The notes beneath the pieces are model-generated. The model saw only the letters and a list, made by a program, of their open reading frames with translations. It ran no database searches and had not been told where the DNA came from. Below, piece after piece: positions 7,301-14,912 of a DNA stretch of 34,900 bases. The DNA lies in NCBI RefSeq assembly GCF_027489515.1, contig NZ_JAIXZS010000009.1, positions 1 to 34,900 on the forward strand, given 5' to 3'. Made by a program: the position numbers and the translations under genes. Positions within the stretch are counted from its first letter, which is position 1. Each line of letters starts with the position of its first letter. Source of the stretch: Novosphingobium sp. Its GTDB lineage: Bacteria; Pseudomonadota; Alphaproteobacteria; Sphingomonadales; Sphingomonadaceae.

Positions 7301-9630
7301 CAGAAGCCCACCTTCACGGTCGCGAAGACCTGACGCGGAGCGCCGGCAAGCAGCGTCTGGTTGTCGCCGCTGTTGCCGAAGCCGTTCGAGCCGATCGTGG
7401 CGACATAGCGCTTGTCGAACAGGTTGGTCGCGTTGAGCTGAAGCTCCACCGGCTTGCGCATGCCCAGATCGAACCGGTAGCCGAGCGTCGCATCGACGAG
7501 CGCGCGGCCGGGGACCGACTGGTCGTTGGTGTAGGTGAAGTAACGCTTCGACATGTAATCAACCCCGACCCGGCCGTAGAGCGGCCCCTGATCGTACGAA
7601 ATCTCGCCATGCACAAGGTGCTTGGGGCTGTCGGTCACCGTCTTGCCCGCGGTCGGGATCGTGGTGACCACGTCGTTGCCTTGCGCGTCCTTCGTGCGGA
7701 TGACGACGTCGTTGCGGTAGGTGTTGTCGTTGTAGCTGTAGGAGGCCAGCACCGAGAGGCCGTGGCCGAGACGCAGTTCACCGCTCGCCTCGATACCCGC
7801 CGAGCGCACGCCGCCGACGTTCTGCAGCGCGTTGGCTGCGCCGACGATGCCCACCGAAGTCGGGATCGCCAGCAGGCGGTTGCGGAAGTTCACGATGTAG
7901 CCCGCAAGCACGCCGTGGAAGATGCCGCTGTTATAGCGCAGACCCGCTTCATAGGTGTCCGACTGTTCGGGCTTGAGGAAGGGCTTGATTGCGTCAAACC
8001 CGGCCTGGCTCGAGGAGAACGGACCTGCCGTGGTGGCCGAGGCGAAGGCACGCGTCACCTGGGTGAAGCCGGCGAAAGCCTCGATCTCGGGGGTGAAGCG
8101 ATAGGTCACGCCCGCGTGCGGCTGGAACCAGTCCTTGGTCGAAAGATCACCCTGAGTGCGCCCGCCCGCGACGATTGGCCGGGCGTGGTTGTCCACCTTG
8201 AAGCCCTTCCAGCCGAGGCTGATCGTGGCATCGCCCAGCTTGATCTGGTCCTCGACGTAGTACTGGAATGTCTTGGTGTTGAAATCGATGTCCCACTGCG
8301 TGAAGAACGGATCGTGCTGGAACTTCAGGTGGTCGCGGCCCGGATTGGTCCGGCTGGCATAAGCATAGAAGCGCCGCGCCTGATTGAAGTCGTTGTTCTC
8401 GTACCACGCGCCGATGGTGAGGTTGTTCATGCCGAGATCGGCATTGAGGCTGCCGAACACGCCCTTGCGGTTGATGTCGTATTCGGTGGTGCGCAGCGCC
8501 ATCGGCACGCCGGTCGGGCTGTTCACGTAAGGTGTGCCCCAGGTGCCCTGGCCCGAGTTCTTGTGGAGGTAGGTCTTGAGCTTGAGCGTCAGCGCCGAAG
8601 CGAGCGGCGCGGTGAGGCCGACCGCGGCGAGCGTGTCGCGGCGCAGGCCCGATGCGTCATAGTAGGCATCGTCGATGGACTTGATCGGCGCGGGATAGAC
8701 CGTGCCTGCCGCGGGATTGAGCGGAGTGGTGCCGCTATCGCCGCGGTTGGCGGCAATGTCGGCCACCTGAACGGCCAGCGCATACTTGCCCGGACCGAAG
8801 TTGTCCCAATCATAGCCGAGGCGCTTGATCATATCGAGCGAGAGGTCCTGATAGTCCTGCTCGGCACGGTCGGAGTAGCTGAAGTAGCCGTCGAGCGTCA
8901 CGCTGCCGAGCGGCACGATGCCCTTGGCATTGACGTTGAGCTGGCGCTGCTTGCCGTCACCCTTCCACTTGTCGGTGGTGGCGTAGGCGACCGAGGCGAA
9001 GGCGCGCGCGCCGCTTTCGCTGCCGATCCCGCCGCGCAGGAAGCCGCGCCAGGTGTTGTTCGAGCCATACGTGCCGCTGGCATCGAGGCCGAGCGCGCTC
9101 CGGGGATCAATCGAATAGAAGTTCAGCGTGCCGCCGAGGTTGTTGGTCGACTGCGTGTCGATCGCGCCCGAACCCTGGCTGACCACGGTCGAACCGATGT
9201 TTTCCGCGGTGATTGCGCGGCTGATGTGGAGGCCGTTGTAGTTGCCATACGACATGTCGCCGAGCGGGATGCCGTCGAGATTGAAGCCCAGCTGGTTCTG
9301 GTTGAAGCCGCGCAGCGTGATGCGGGTCGACCATTCATAGGTGCCGAAGGCGTCGGCCGACTGGAAGTTCACCGAAGGCAGCTTGGCGATCGCACGAAGC
9401 GGGCTGGTGCCGGCGGCCTGGATCGCGAGATCGGCGCCCGAAAGCTCCTGGACCTGGCGGGTCTTGCCGGTGCCGTAGACGACGATGGCGTTGGCATCGC
9501 TGTCGTCAGCCGGCGCGGCGGCATCGCTGGCGGCCGCGGCGGGAGCGTCCTGCGGTTCGGGCGCGGCGAAGGCGGGGCTGGTGGCGGCGGCGAACGCCGT
9601 CGTGGCGAGCAGTGCAGTGAGTAGGCGCAT
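7300..9630 (-). CDS. TonB-dependent outer-membrane receptor
   Basis: This 776-residue outer-membrane importer takes up a substrate with energy from TonB-ExbBD. It has a signal peptide (MRLLTALLATTAFAAA, cleavage near AFA), an Ala/Asp-rich linker, then a plug domain (IVVYGTG, LPSVNFQSA, ITLRGFNQNQLGFNLDG, QGSGAIDTQSTNNLGG). A long beta-barrel with alternating aromatic strands follows, and the end FATVKVGF has the terminal Phe typical of barrel proteins. The ATG at 9630 has GAGGGAGA 5 nt upstream; a start five codons earlier is open but has no such site. The coupled phosphodiesterase gene downstream suggests a phosphate ester or nucleotide-like substrate, which is inference only. No sigma/anti-sigma extension or regulator gene is adjacent. 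Confidence 0.93.
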   Translation of the reverse strand: MRLLTALLATTAFAAATSPAFAAPEPQDAPAAAASDAAAPADDSDANAIVVYGTGKTRQVQELSGADLAIQAAGTSPLRAIAKLPSVNFQSADAFGTYEWSTRITLRGFNQNQLGFNLDGIPLGDMSYGNYNGLHISRAITAENIGSTVVSQGSGAIDTQSTNNLGGTLNFYSIDPRSALGLDASGTYGSNNTWRGFLRGGIGSESGARAFASVAYATTDKWKGDGKQRQLNVNAKGIVPLGSVTLDGYFSYSDRAEQDYQDLSLDMIKRLGYDWDNFGPGKYALAVQVADIAANRGDSGTTPLNPAAGTVYPAPIKSIDDAYYDASGLRRDTLAAVGLTAPLASALTLKLKTYLHKNSGQGTWGTPYVNSPTGVPMALRTTEYDINRKGVFGSLNADLGMNNLTIGAWYENNDFNQARRFYAYASRTNPGRDHLKFQHDPFFTQWDIDFNTKTFQYYVEDQIKLGDATISLGWKGFKVDNHARPIVAGGRTQGDLSTKDWFQPHAGVTYRFTPEIEAFAGFTQVTRAFASATTAGPFSSSQAGFDAIKPFLKPEQSDTYEAGLRYNSGIFHGVLAGYIVNFRNRLLAIPTSVGIVGAANALQNVGGVRSAGIEASGELRLGHGLSVLASYSYNDNTYRNDVVIRTKDAQGNDVVTTIPTAGKTVTDSPKHLVHGEISYDQGPLYGRVGVDYMSKRYFTYTNDQSVPGRALVDATLGYRFDLGMRKPVELQLNATNLFDKRYVATIGSNGFGNSGDNQTLLAGAPRQVFATVKVGF

Positions 9631-9939
9631 AATTATCTCCCTCATGTGCCTGTGAAGTGCTGCGGCGGCTAAGGGGGATGTGTGACAGTTTTATGTATAT
9701 ATTTGTGAACGTTAAGGCATTTTGTGGTGTGACTTTGCGGCAACGCGGCATAAAGTCCACATCGGTTTTTCATTCGTAAAGTGGCTGCGGTGAAGTGATG
9801 GCTTCGCGCGGCGGAGCGTCTCGGCTACCCGGCGAGTTCAGGAAGCGTTCAGCCGCGCAGGACCGCGATCTGGCCAGGCTAAGGGTGATTTGCAGGGCCT
9901 CCGCGGGCAGCCTCCTATTGCCGCGAATCGCACACAGCA
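9631..9939. other. Gene-free region upstream of the receptor gene
   Basis: This stretch between the receptor start and the ferredoxin terminator has no convincing coding frame. The part next to the receptor (9661-9780) is clearly A/T-richer than its surroundings and must hold the promoter, but I could not settle on a -35/-10 pair. On the plus strand it has TGTGA at 9681, 9704 and 9728, spaced 23 and 24 bp. The remainder (9790-9935) shows nothing I recognise. Confidence 0.5.
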
Positions 9940-9974
9940 AAACGCCCCGTCCGCGTGGCCGCGGCGGGGCGTTT
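9940..9974 (-). terminator. Rho-independent terminator candidate for the ferredoxin gene
   Basis: The inverted repeat AAACGCCCCG (9940-9949) and CGGGGCGTTT (9965-9974) gives a 10-bp outer stem that can extend inward past one bulged T. On the minus strand it is followed by TTTTGC, a short U-run. It lies 43 nt beyond the ferredoxin stop. Confidence 0.6.
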
Positions 9975-9987
9975 CAATGTGCTGAAA

Positions 9988-10008
9988 CGGGGGGCTTCAG
10001 GCCCCCCG
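9988..10008 (-). terminator. Strong G/C hairpin right after the ferredoxin stop
   Basis: This is a perfect 8-bp stem, CGGGGGGC and GCCCCCCG, with a 5-nt loop (TTCAG), 9 nt past the ferredoxin stop codon. On the minus strand it is followed by TTTCAGC, so the U-run is short. It probably works together with the hairpin at 9940-9974 as a tandem terminator or 3'-end stabiliser. Confidence 0.5.
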
Positions 10009-10017
10009 CGCATCTGC

Positions 10018-10335
10018 TCAGTCTTCCGGCGCGATCGTGACCTTGAGGCCATCGAGATCGGCGGTGAGCTGCACCTGGCACGAGAGGCGCGAGGTGTCGT
10101 TCCGGTGGTCCGAGCTTTCGAGCAGGTCGTTCTCGTCTTCGCTCATCTTCGGCAGCTTGTCGGTGAAAGCGGGGTCGACATAGATGTGGCAGGTCGCGCA
10201 CGAGCAGCAGCCGCCGCACAGCGCGAGGAGTTCGTCGAAGCCGTTGTCGCGGATCGCTTCCATCACCGAAAGGCCGGCAGCGGCCTCGACAGTGGATTCT
10301 TCACCCGAGCGGTTCACCACGACAAGCTTCGGCAT
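10018..10335 (-). CDS. 2Fe-2S ferredoxin, adrenodoxin/ISC type
   Basis: This 105-residue cytoplasmic electron carrier belongs to the adrenodoxin-like class. The cluster ligands are Cys40, Cys46, Cys49 (C-x5-C-x2-C in [12 protein letters not shown]) and Cys86 in RLSCQVQL. Two additional cysteines (43 and 44) sit within the binding loop. The acidic stretch [10 protein letters not shown] matches the partner-docking helix of the family. The ATG at 10335 is preceded by AGGAGA at a good distance; the longer frame starting MRVQQE is not needed. Such proteins serve in Fe-S assembly or deliver electrons to cytochromes P450. No isc, suf or P450 gene is adjacent, so the partner is open. It is divergent from the glycosylase gene. 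Confidence 0.93.
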   Translation of the reverse strand: MPKLVVVNRSGEESTVEAAAGLSVMEAIRDNGFDELLALCGGCCSCATCHIYVDPAFTDKLPKMSEDENDLLESSDHRNDTSRLSCQVQLTADLDGLKVTIAPED

Positions 10336-10475
10336 CGTTTCTGTCTCCTGTTGAACGCGCACCGGCAGGGGTGGACGCGCGCTCTGGCCCCGTTTGACCG
10401 GCGCTGCTATCGCGCAGGGGGCGCTTTGGCAAGGTGCTGCGCCGCATCATGGCCTCAAAAGGAAAGCTGAGACGT

Positions 10476-11093
10476 ATGGGCCTCACCGCCAGCCAGATTG
10501 CCGAGGGCCTCGCCCATGTCGGCGCAAGGAGCCCGCAGATCGCCGAAGCGGTCGCGCGCGTCGGCCATCCCGAGCCCCGTATCCGCCCGCGCGGCTATGC
10601 CACGCTCCTGCGCACGATCGTCGGGCAGCAGGTCAGCGTGGCCGCCGCTGCCTCGGTCTGGACCAAGCTGGAGGCGCTGCTCGGCGATGACATGCCGCCG
10701 CATGATCTGCTAGCCGCCGATTTCGATGCGCTGCGCGCCTGCGGCCTCTCGCGCCAGAAGCAGGGCTATGCGCGCAGCCTGTGCGAGCTCGTCATCACCG
10801 GCGAACTCGATCTCACCGCGCTGCCCGAAGATGACGAAGCCGCGATTGCCCAGCTGACCCGCATCAAGGGCATCGGCCGCTGGTCGGCGGAAATCTACCT
10901 GCTGTTTGCCGAAGGCCGGCCCGATATCTGGCCGGCGGGTGATCTTGCGGTGCAGGCGGGCATGGCCAAGCTTCTCGGTCTGGCCGAGCGTCCCGACGAG
11001 AAACAGGCCCGCGCCATGGCAGAAGACTGGCGGCCGCACCGCGGCGCCGCAGCCATCTTCACCTGGCATTGCTATAACAATCCGGCGCTGTAG
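10476..11093 (+). CDS. DNA-3-methyladenine glycosylase II (HhH-GPD family)
   Basis: This 205-residue base-excision repair enzyme removes alkylated purines from DNA. It has the helix-hairpin-helix LTRIKGIGRWSAEIYLLFA and a downstream catalytic aspartate, Asp156 in WPAGDLAVQ, as in AlkA. The upstream GYATLLRTIVGQQVS segment is typical of this family. It lacks the N-terminal Ada/AlkA extra domain, so it is the short form. I chose the ATG at 10476 because AGGAAAG lies 9 nt upstream and it starts the conserved MGLTASQI; in-frame ATG 10449 and GTG 10434 have poorer sites. The SDR gene follows 36 nt downstream. Confidence 0.9.
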   Translation: MGLTASQIAEGLAHVGARSPQIAEAVARVGHPEPRIRPRGYATLLRTIVGQQVSVAAAASVWTKLEALLGDDMPPHDLLAADFDALRACGLSRQKQGYARSLCELVITGELDLTALPEDDEAAIAQLTRIKGIGRWSAEIYLLFAEGRPDIWPAGDLAVQAGMAKLLGLAERPDEKQARAMAEDWRPHRGAAAIFTWHCYNNPAL

Positions 11094-11129
11094 TCTGACG
11101 CCCGACGACAACAACCAGAGGCGTTTGGT

Positions 11130-11933
11130 GTGGGCCAGAAGACGATCTTCATCACCGGGGGCGCTTCGGGCATCGGGCGCGCGGTGGCCGAGCGCTTTGG
11201 CCGGGCGGGCTGGTTCGTCGGCATCGCCGATATCAACGAAGAGGGAATGGCCGGCACCGCGGCGCTGATCCCGGCCGGCTTTTCCTCGCAGCACAAGCTC
11301 GACGTGCGCGACCGCGCGGCGTGGGACATGGCGCTGGCGGATTGTGCCGCGGCTGCGGGCGGCAAGATCGACGTCGTGTTCAACAATGCCGGCATTCCCC
11401 TGGGCGGACGGATCATCGATTGCAGCCCCGAGGAAGTGGAGCGCACGCTCGACATCAACCTCAAGGGCGTGATCTTCGGCGCGCAGGCCGCCTGGCCGTA
11501 CCTCAAGGCGGCCGGCCCCGGCTCGTGCCTGCTCAACACCGCAAGCGCGGCGGGGATCTACGGCGTGCCGGGCGGCTCGATCTATTCGGCCACCAAGTTC
11601 GGTGTGCGCGGGATCACGGAATCGCTTGATGGCGAGTGGAAGGAAGACGGTATCCGCGTGCGCGATCTGATGCCGAGCTTCATTGAGACACCGCTGCTTG
11701 ATCACGCGCCCAACCGTGCCTCGAACGAGGACATTCGGGGGCGCGTCACCTCTGCCGGGCTTGAGATAACGGCGGTGAGCGATGTTGCCGAGGCGGCGTG
11801 GGCCGCGGTCCATGGCGAGAAGCTCCACACGCTGGTGGGCAAGACCGCCCGGAAGATCGGCTTCGCCGCGCGCTGGATGCCGGGGGCGCTGCGCAAACAG
11901 GTGGGCGCTCTGGGCAACCCCATGGGGGGCTGA
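11130..11933 (+). CDS. Short-chain dehydrogenase/reductase (SDR)
   Basis: This 267-aa classical SDR is a cytoplasmic NAD(P)-dependent oxidoreductase. It has the cofactor loop TGGASGIGR (residues 9-17), NNAG (86-89), Ser139 in NTASA and the catalytic Tyr152-x3-Lys156 in YSATK. An acidic residue (ADIN) follows the second strand, which usually favours NAD. The substrate cannot be told. The start is a GTG at 11130 with AGAGG 8 nt upstream; no in-frame ATG fits the conserved N-terminus. The gene runs head-to-tail into the permease gene with a 7-nt gap, which suggests co-transcription. Confidence 0.9.
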   Translation: MGQKTIFITGGASGIGRAVAERFGRAGWFVGIADINEEGMAGTAALIPAGFSSQHKLDVRDRAAWDMALADCAAAAGGKIDVVFNNAGIPLGGRIIDCSPEEVERTLDINLKGVIFGAQAAWPYLKAAGPGSCLLNTASAAGIYGVPGGSIYSATKFGVRGITESLDGEWKEDGIRVRDLMPSFIETPLLDHAPNRASNEDIRGRVTSAGLEITAVSDVAEAAWAAVHGEKLHTLVGKTARKIGFAARWMPGALRKQVGALGNPMGG

Positions 11934-11940
11934 GCGGGCC

Positions 11941-13254
11941 TTGTCCGCAACCAGTCCCACGTCGCCCGCGCCGTCCGGCCAGCTTGTCCGGGGTTTCGGC
12001 CTGTGGGGCCTTGCCGCGCTGATTCTCAACGGCATCATCGGCGCGGGTGTGTTCGCGCTGCCGGGATCGGTGGCGCAATTTGCCGGATCATGGGCGCCGC
12101 TGGTGATCCTCGGGGTGGGGCTCGCGTTCCTGCCGGTCGTTCTCGTGTTTGCCTGGCTCGCCGGCCTGTTCGACGAAACCGGCGGCCCGATCATCTATGT
12201 GCGTGAGGCGTTCGGTACGGCGGCGGGTTTCCAGACCGGCTGGGTGCAGTGTCTTGCGACCACGGCGGCCTCCGCCGCCAACGCCAATGTGCTGGCAGAC
12301 TATGTGCTGCGCTTCATGCCGGCGACGCAGAGCACCGCATTGGCGCACGGCGCGGTGGTGCTCGCCGCAATCGCCCTCGCGTTCACGGTCAATCTGCTCG
12401 AAATCCGCAACAGCGATCGCTGGACCAAGCTGATCACGGTGGCGAAACTGACACCGCTGGTGCTGCTGGTGGCGCTCGCGCTCCCCGCGCTGGCGGGCGG
12501 CCCGGCGCTGCTCCCGGCGGGAGAGTGGTCACTCGCGCAGGCCATTCTGCTTTCGGTCTATGCCTTCACCGGCTTTGAAGGCGCGCTCTGCCTCGGCGGT
12601 GAGGCGCGCAATCCGAAAGCCGATTTTCCGCGCGCGCTCATGGGCGTGTTCCTGTTCACCGTGGCGCTCTATTCGGCGCTCGCCTGGGGCTATGTCGCCA
12701 CCGCCTTTGCGCCCGGCGCGGCGGACAAGGCTTCGCTGCTCACGATGGGAACAATGCTCGCCGGTGCGATCGGCGCGGCGGCGATCATCGGCGCGGCGTC
12801 GTTCTCGATCCTCGGCAACGTGATCACCACGCCGATGAACACCTCGCGCCGCCTGCTGGCGCTGGAGCAGATCGGGATGCTGCCGCGCTGGTTCGGGGTA
12901 ATCCATGCCGGTTCGGGCATTCCGCGCAATGCCGTGGTGTTCACCTATGCGGTCGTCGCGCTGCTGGCGATGAGCGGCGGCTTTGCCGCGCTGGCGGTGC
13001 TCTCGGTCGCGGCGCGGCTGGTGGTCTATCTCGCCTGCGCGGCGGCGCTGCCTATGGTCCACCGCCGGCGCGGGTTGCCGCTGACTGCGGGCAAGCTCGC
13101 GGTGGTGGCCGGCGCGCTCACCATCTGCGCGCTGCTGATCGCGCAGAGCGATCTCAAGGCATGGCTCGGTCTTGGTCTCGCCGTGCTGATCGGTTTTGCG
13201 ATCAAATGGATTGCTGCGCCGAAGATAACGCCGGGTGGGGCTGCCGCAGGGTAA
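11941..13254 (+). CDS. APC-superfamily amino acid permease
   Basis: This inner-membrane transporter of about 437 aa has around 12 hydrophobic segments. The first carries the APC motif NGIIGAGVFALPG, and later there is YAFTGFEGALCLGGEARNP, the helix 6 and following loop of amino acid/polyamine antiporters. PMNTSRRLLALEQIGMLP matches the conserved loop after helix 8. The transported substrate is not evident. The most likely start is the TTG at 11941, 7 nt after the SDR stop; the frame is open further upstream but only inside the SDR gene in a shadow frame. It converges on the pterin dehydratase gene with a 6-nt gap. Confidence 0.87.
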   Translation: MSATSPTSPAPSGQLVRGFGLWGLAALILNGIIGAGVFALPGSVAQFAGSWAPLVILGVGLAFLPVVLVFAWLAGLFDETGGPIIYVREAFGTAAGFQTGWVQCLATTAASAANANVLADYVLRFMPATQSTALAHGAVVLAAIALAFTVNLLEIRNSDRWTKLITVAKLTPLVLLVALALPALAGGPALLPAGEWSLAQAILLSVYAFTGFEGALCLGGEARNPKADFPRALMGVFLFTVALYSALAWGYVATAFAPGAADKASLLTMGTMLAGAIGAAAIIGAASFSILGNVITTPMNTSRRLLALEQIGMLPRWFGVIHAGSGIPRNAVVFTYAVVALLAMSGGFAALAVLSVAARLVVYLACAAALPMVHRRRGLPLTAGKLAVVAGALTICALLIAQSDLKAWLGLGLAVLIGFAIKWIAAPKITPGGAAAG

Positions 13255-13260
13255 GGGCGA

Positions 13261-13554
13261 TCAGCCCCCGAATCCGTCGATTGCCCCCGCCAGCGCCACG
13301 TCGCGCTGGCTGAGGCCGCCTGCATCGTGCGTCGTCAGCGTGATTTCCACGCGGTTGTAGACGTTGAACCACTCCGGATGGTGATCGGCCTTCTCGGCAA
13401 GGATCGCCACGCGGCTCATGAAGCCGAAAGCCTCGGCAAAATCGGCAAAGCGGAAGGTGCGTGTGATCGCGAGGCCATCTTCGCGCAGGGACCACGCAGG
13501 AAGGGCGGCGAGGGCGGCGGTGCGTTCGGCTTCAGTTAGCTGGGCAATGGCCAC
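13261..13554 (-). CDS. phhB: 4a-hydroxytetrahydrobiopterin dehydratase (pterin-4-alpha-carbinolamine dehydratase)
   Basis: This 97-residue cytoplasmic enzyme dehydrates the carbinolamine formed by aromatic amino acid hydroxylases and so recycles the pterin cofactor. The family motif is complete: [15 protein letters not shown] with the catalytic His58-His59-Pro60, then [11 protein letters not shown] with the third histidine. The start is a GTG at 13554 with AAGGAG at ideal distance. It is divergent from ccmA, with 48 nt between the starts. No phenylalanine hydroxylase gene is nearby, so a general pterin or molybdopterin role is also possible. Confidence 0.93.
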   Translation of the reverse strand: MAIAQLTEAERTAALAALPAWSLREDGLAITRTFRFADFAEAFGFMSRVAILAEKADHHPEWFNVYNRVEITLTTHDAGGLSQRDVALAGAIDGFGG

Positions 13555-13602
13555 AATCGGTCTCCTTGGCAGTGGGGCGTCTTTCCCCTATCGGCAGGGA
13601 CG

Positions 13603-14178
13603 ATGCAACCGTGCCGTCTCGCTGCCTATGATCTTGCCTGCCGGCGCGGTGACCGGCTGCTGTTCAAGGGCATTGGCTTCGAGCTGACCGGCGGAGAGGC
13701 GCTGCACCTTGCCGGGCCCAACGGTATCGGCAAGTCCAGCCTCATGCGCATTCTGGCCGGGCTGCTGCGCGCCTACAACGGTCATGTCGAGCATGAGGGC
13801 GCGCTGGCGCTTTCGGACGAACGGCCCGCGCTCGATCCGCATCAGCCGCTGGGCGAGGCACTCGCGTTCTGGCGGAAAGTCGATCGCGCCGGGGAAGCGC
13901 GCGCCGATTTCGGTCTTGAAGACCTGCTCGATGTGCCGGTGCGCTATCTCTCCACCGGCCAGCGCAAGCGCGCCGCACTGGCGCGGCTGGCGGCGAGCGG
14001 CGCCCGGATCTGGCTGCTGGACGAACCCTTGAACGGGCTCGACACGCATTGGGGCGCAAGCGCGCAGGCCGCGATCGAGGCGCATCGCGCGCTCGGCGGC
14101 ATCGCCGTGATCGCCTCGCACCAGCCGCTGCAATTGCGCAAGCTGCGCACGCTTTCGCTGCTTGAGCACCTGCCGTGA
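13603..14178 (+). CDS. ccmA: Heme ABC exporter ATP-binding protein CcmA
   Basis: This 191-aa ATPase belongs to the cytochrome c maturation system I. With CcmB and CcmC it drives release of holo-CcmE carrying heme in the periplasm. The Walker A is GPNGIGKSS (residues 38-46), the ABC signature is LSTGQRKR, Walker B is IWLLDEP, and an H-loop follows in IASHQPL. The short length and absence of other domains fit CcmA rather than a general ABC ATPase. The ATG at 13603 has AGGGA upstream. The stop overlaps the ccmB GTG start by four bases, so the two are translated together. Confidence 0.93.
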   Translation: MQPCRLAAYDLACRRGDRLLFKGIGFELTGGEALHLAGPNGIGKSSLMRILAGLLRAYNGHVEHEGALALSDERPALDPHQPLGEALAFWRKVDRAGEARADFGLEDLLDVPVRYLSTGQRKRAALARLAASGARIWLLDEPLNGLDTHWGASAQAAIEAHRALGGIAVIASHQPLQLRKLRTLSLLEHLP

Positions 14179-14834
14179 AGGCGCTGTGGACGATCTTCCG
14201 GCGCGATCTCACGCTGCTGCTGCTCGGCGCGCCGGGGCGGGGCGGGGCGCTCCTGCCGCTGCTGTTCTTCCTCGCGGTCGCCATGCTCTATCCCTTTGCG
14301 GTGGGGCCAGACGCGAAGCTTCTTGCGCGGACCGGTGCAGGGGTGATCTGGGTCGCTGCCTTGCTCGCAGCGATCCTCCCGCTCGACCGGCTGGTAGAGC
14401 CCGATCTCGAAGCGGGGTTCTTTGACCAGTGGGCGCTGCGCGGGATTGCCGAGGAAGGCGTGCTGCTGCTGCGCATTCTGGCGCATTGGTTGAGCTTTGG
14501 CGTGCCGCTCATGCTGGCAGCCCCGCTTTCCGCCGGCCTGCTCAATCTCGATGGTGGGCAGCTCTGGACGGTCGAGGTGGGGCTCCTGCTCGGCACGCCG
14601 GGGCTGGCGGCTATCGGCGTGACCATTGCGGCGCTCACCGCCGGCCTGCGCGCGGGTGCGGCGCTGGGCGGATTGCTGGCGATCCCGCTCGCGGTGCCGC
14701 TCCTGATCTTCGGTGCAGGCTCGCTCCAACCGGGCGGAGAGGGCGGCCTCCTGCTGCTCGCCGCCTCGAGCCTTGCTGCGCTGGCTATTGCGCCGTTTGC
14801 TGCGGCAGGGGCGATCCGCGCAGGGCGCGAATAG
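14175..14834 (+). CDS. ccmB: Heme exporter membrane protein CcmB
   Basis: This 219-residue inner-membrane protein has about six hydrophobic helices and is the partner of CcmA in cytochrome c maturation. The N-terminal LWTIFRRDLTLLL and the following LLFFLAVAMLYPFAVGPDA segment match the CcmB start. DRLVEPDLEAGFFDQW lies between helices and is also conserved in the family. The GTG start overlaps the ccmA stop (GTGA). The usual next gene, ccmC, is absent: cysteine synthase follows instead, so the remaining ccm genes must lie elsewhere. Confidence 0.92.
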   Translation: MKALWTIFRRDLTLLLLGAPGRGGALLPLLFFLAVAMLYPFAVGPDAKLLARTGAGVIWVAALLAAILPLDRLVEPDLEAGFFDQWALRGIAEEGVLLLRILAHWLSFGVPLMLAAPLSAGLLNLDGGQLWTVEVGLLLGTPGLAAIGVTIAALTAGLRAGAALGGLLAIPLAVPLLIFGAGSLQPGGEGGLLLLAASSLAALAIAPFAAAGAIRAGRE

Positions 14835-14912
14835 CGCGCCCACACTCTCCCTTGCCGCCACCCAAGCGCAATTGCATTGCGGCCAGCGCAGCGGCGCATT
14901 ACTTCGGCGCTT

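Noticed and set aside
7609..9624. A 671-codon open frame on the plus strand opposite the receptor gene
   Set aside because: It is antisense to a clear TonB-dependent receptor. Its product is rich in Ala, Arg, Val and His with no domain, as expected for a G+C-driven shadow frame.
9795..10040. An 81-codon frame in the gap before the ferredoxin gene
   Set aside because: It runs through the ferredoxin terminator hairpins and into the antisense of that gene, with no domain or ribosome binding site.
10710..12194. A 494-codon minus-strand frame opposite the glycosylase, SDR and permease genes
   Set aside because: It crosses three real genes on the other strand and shows shadow-frame composition only.
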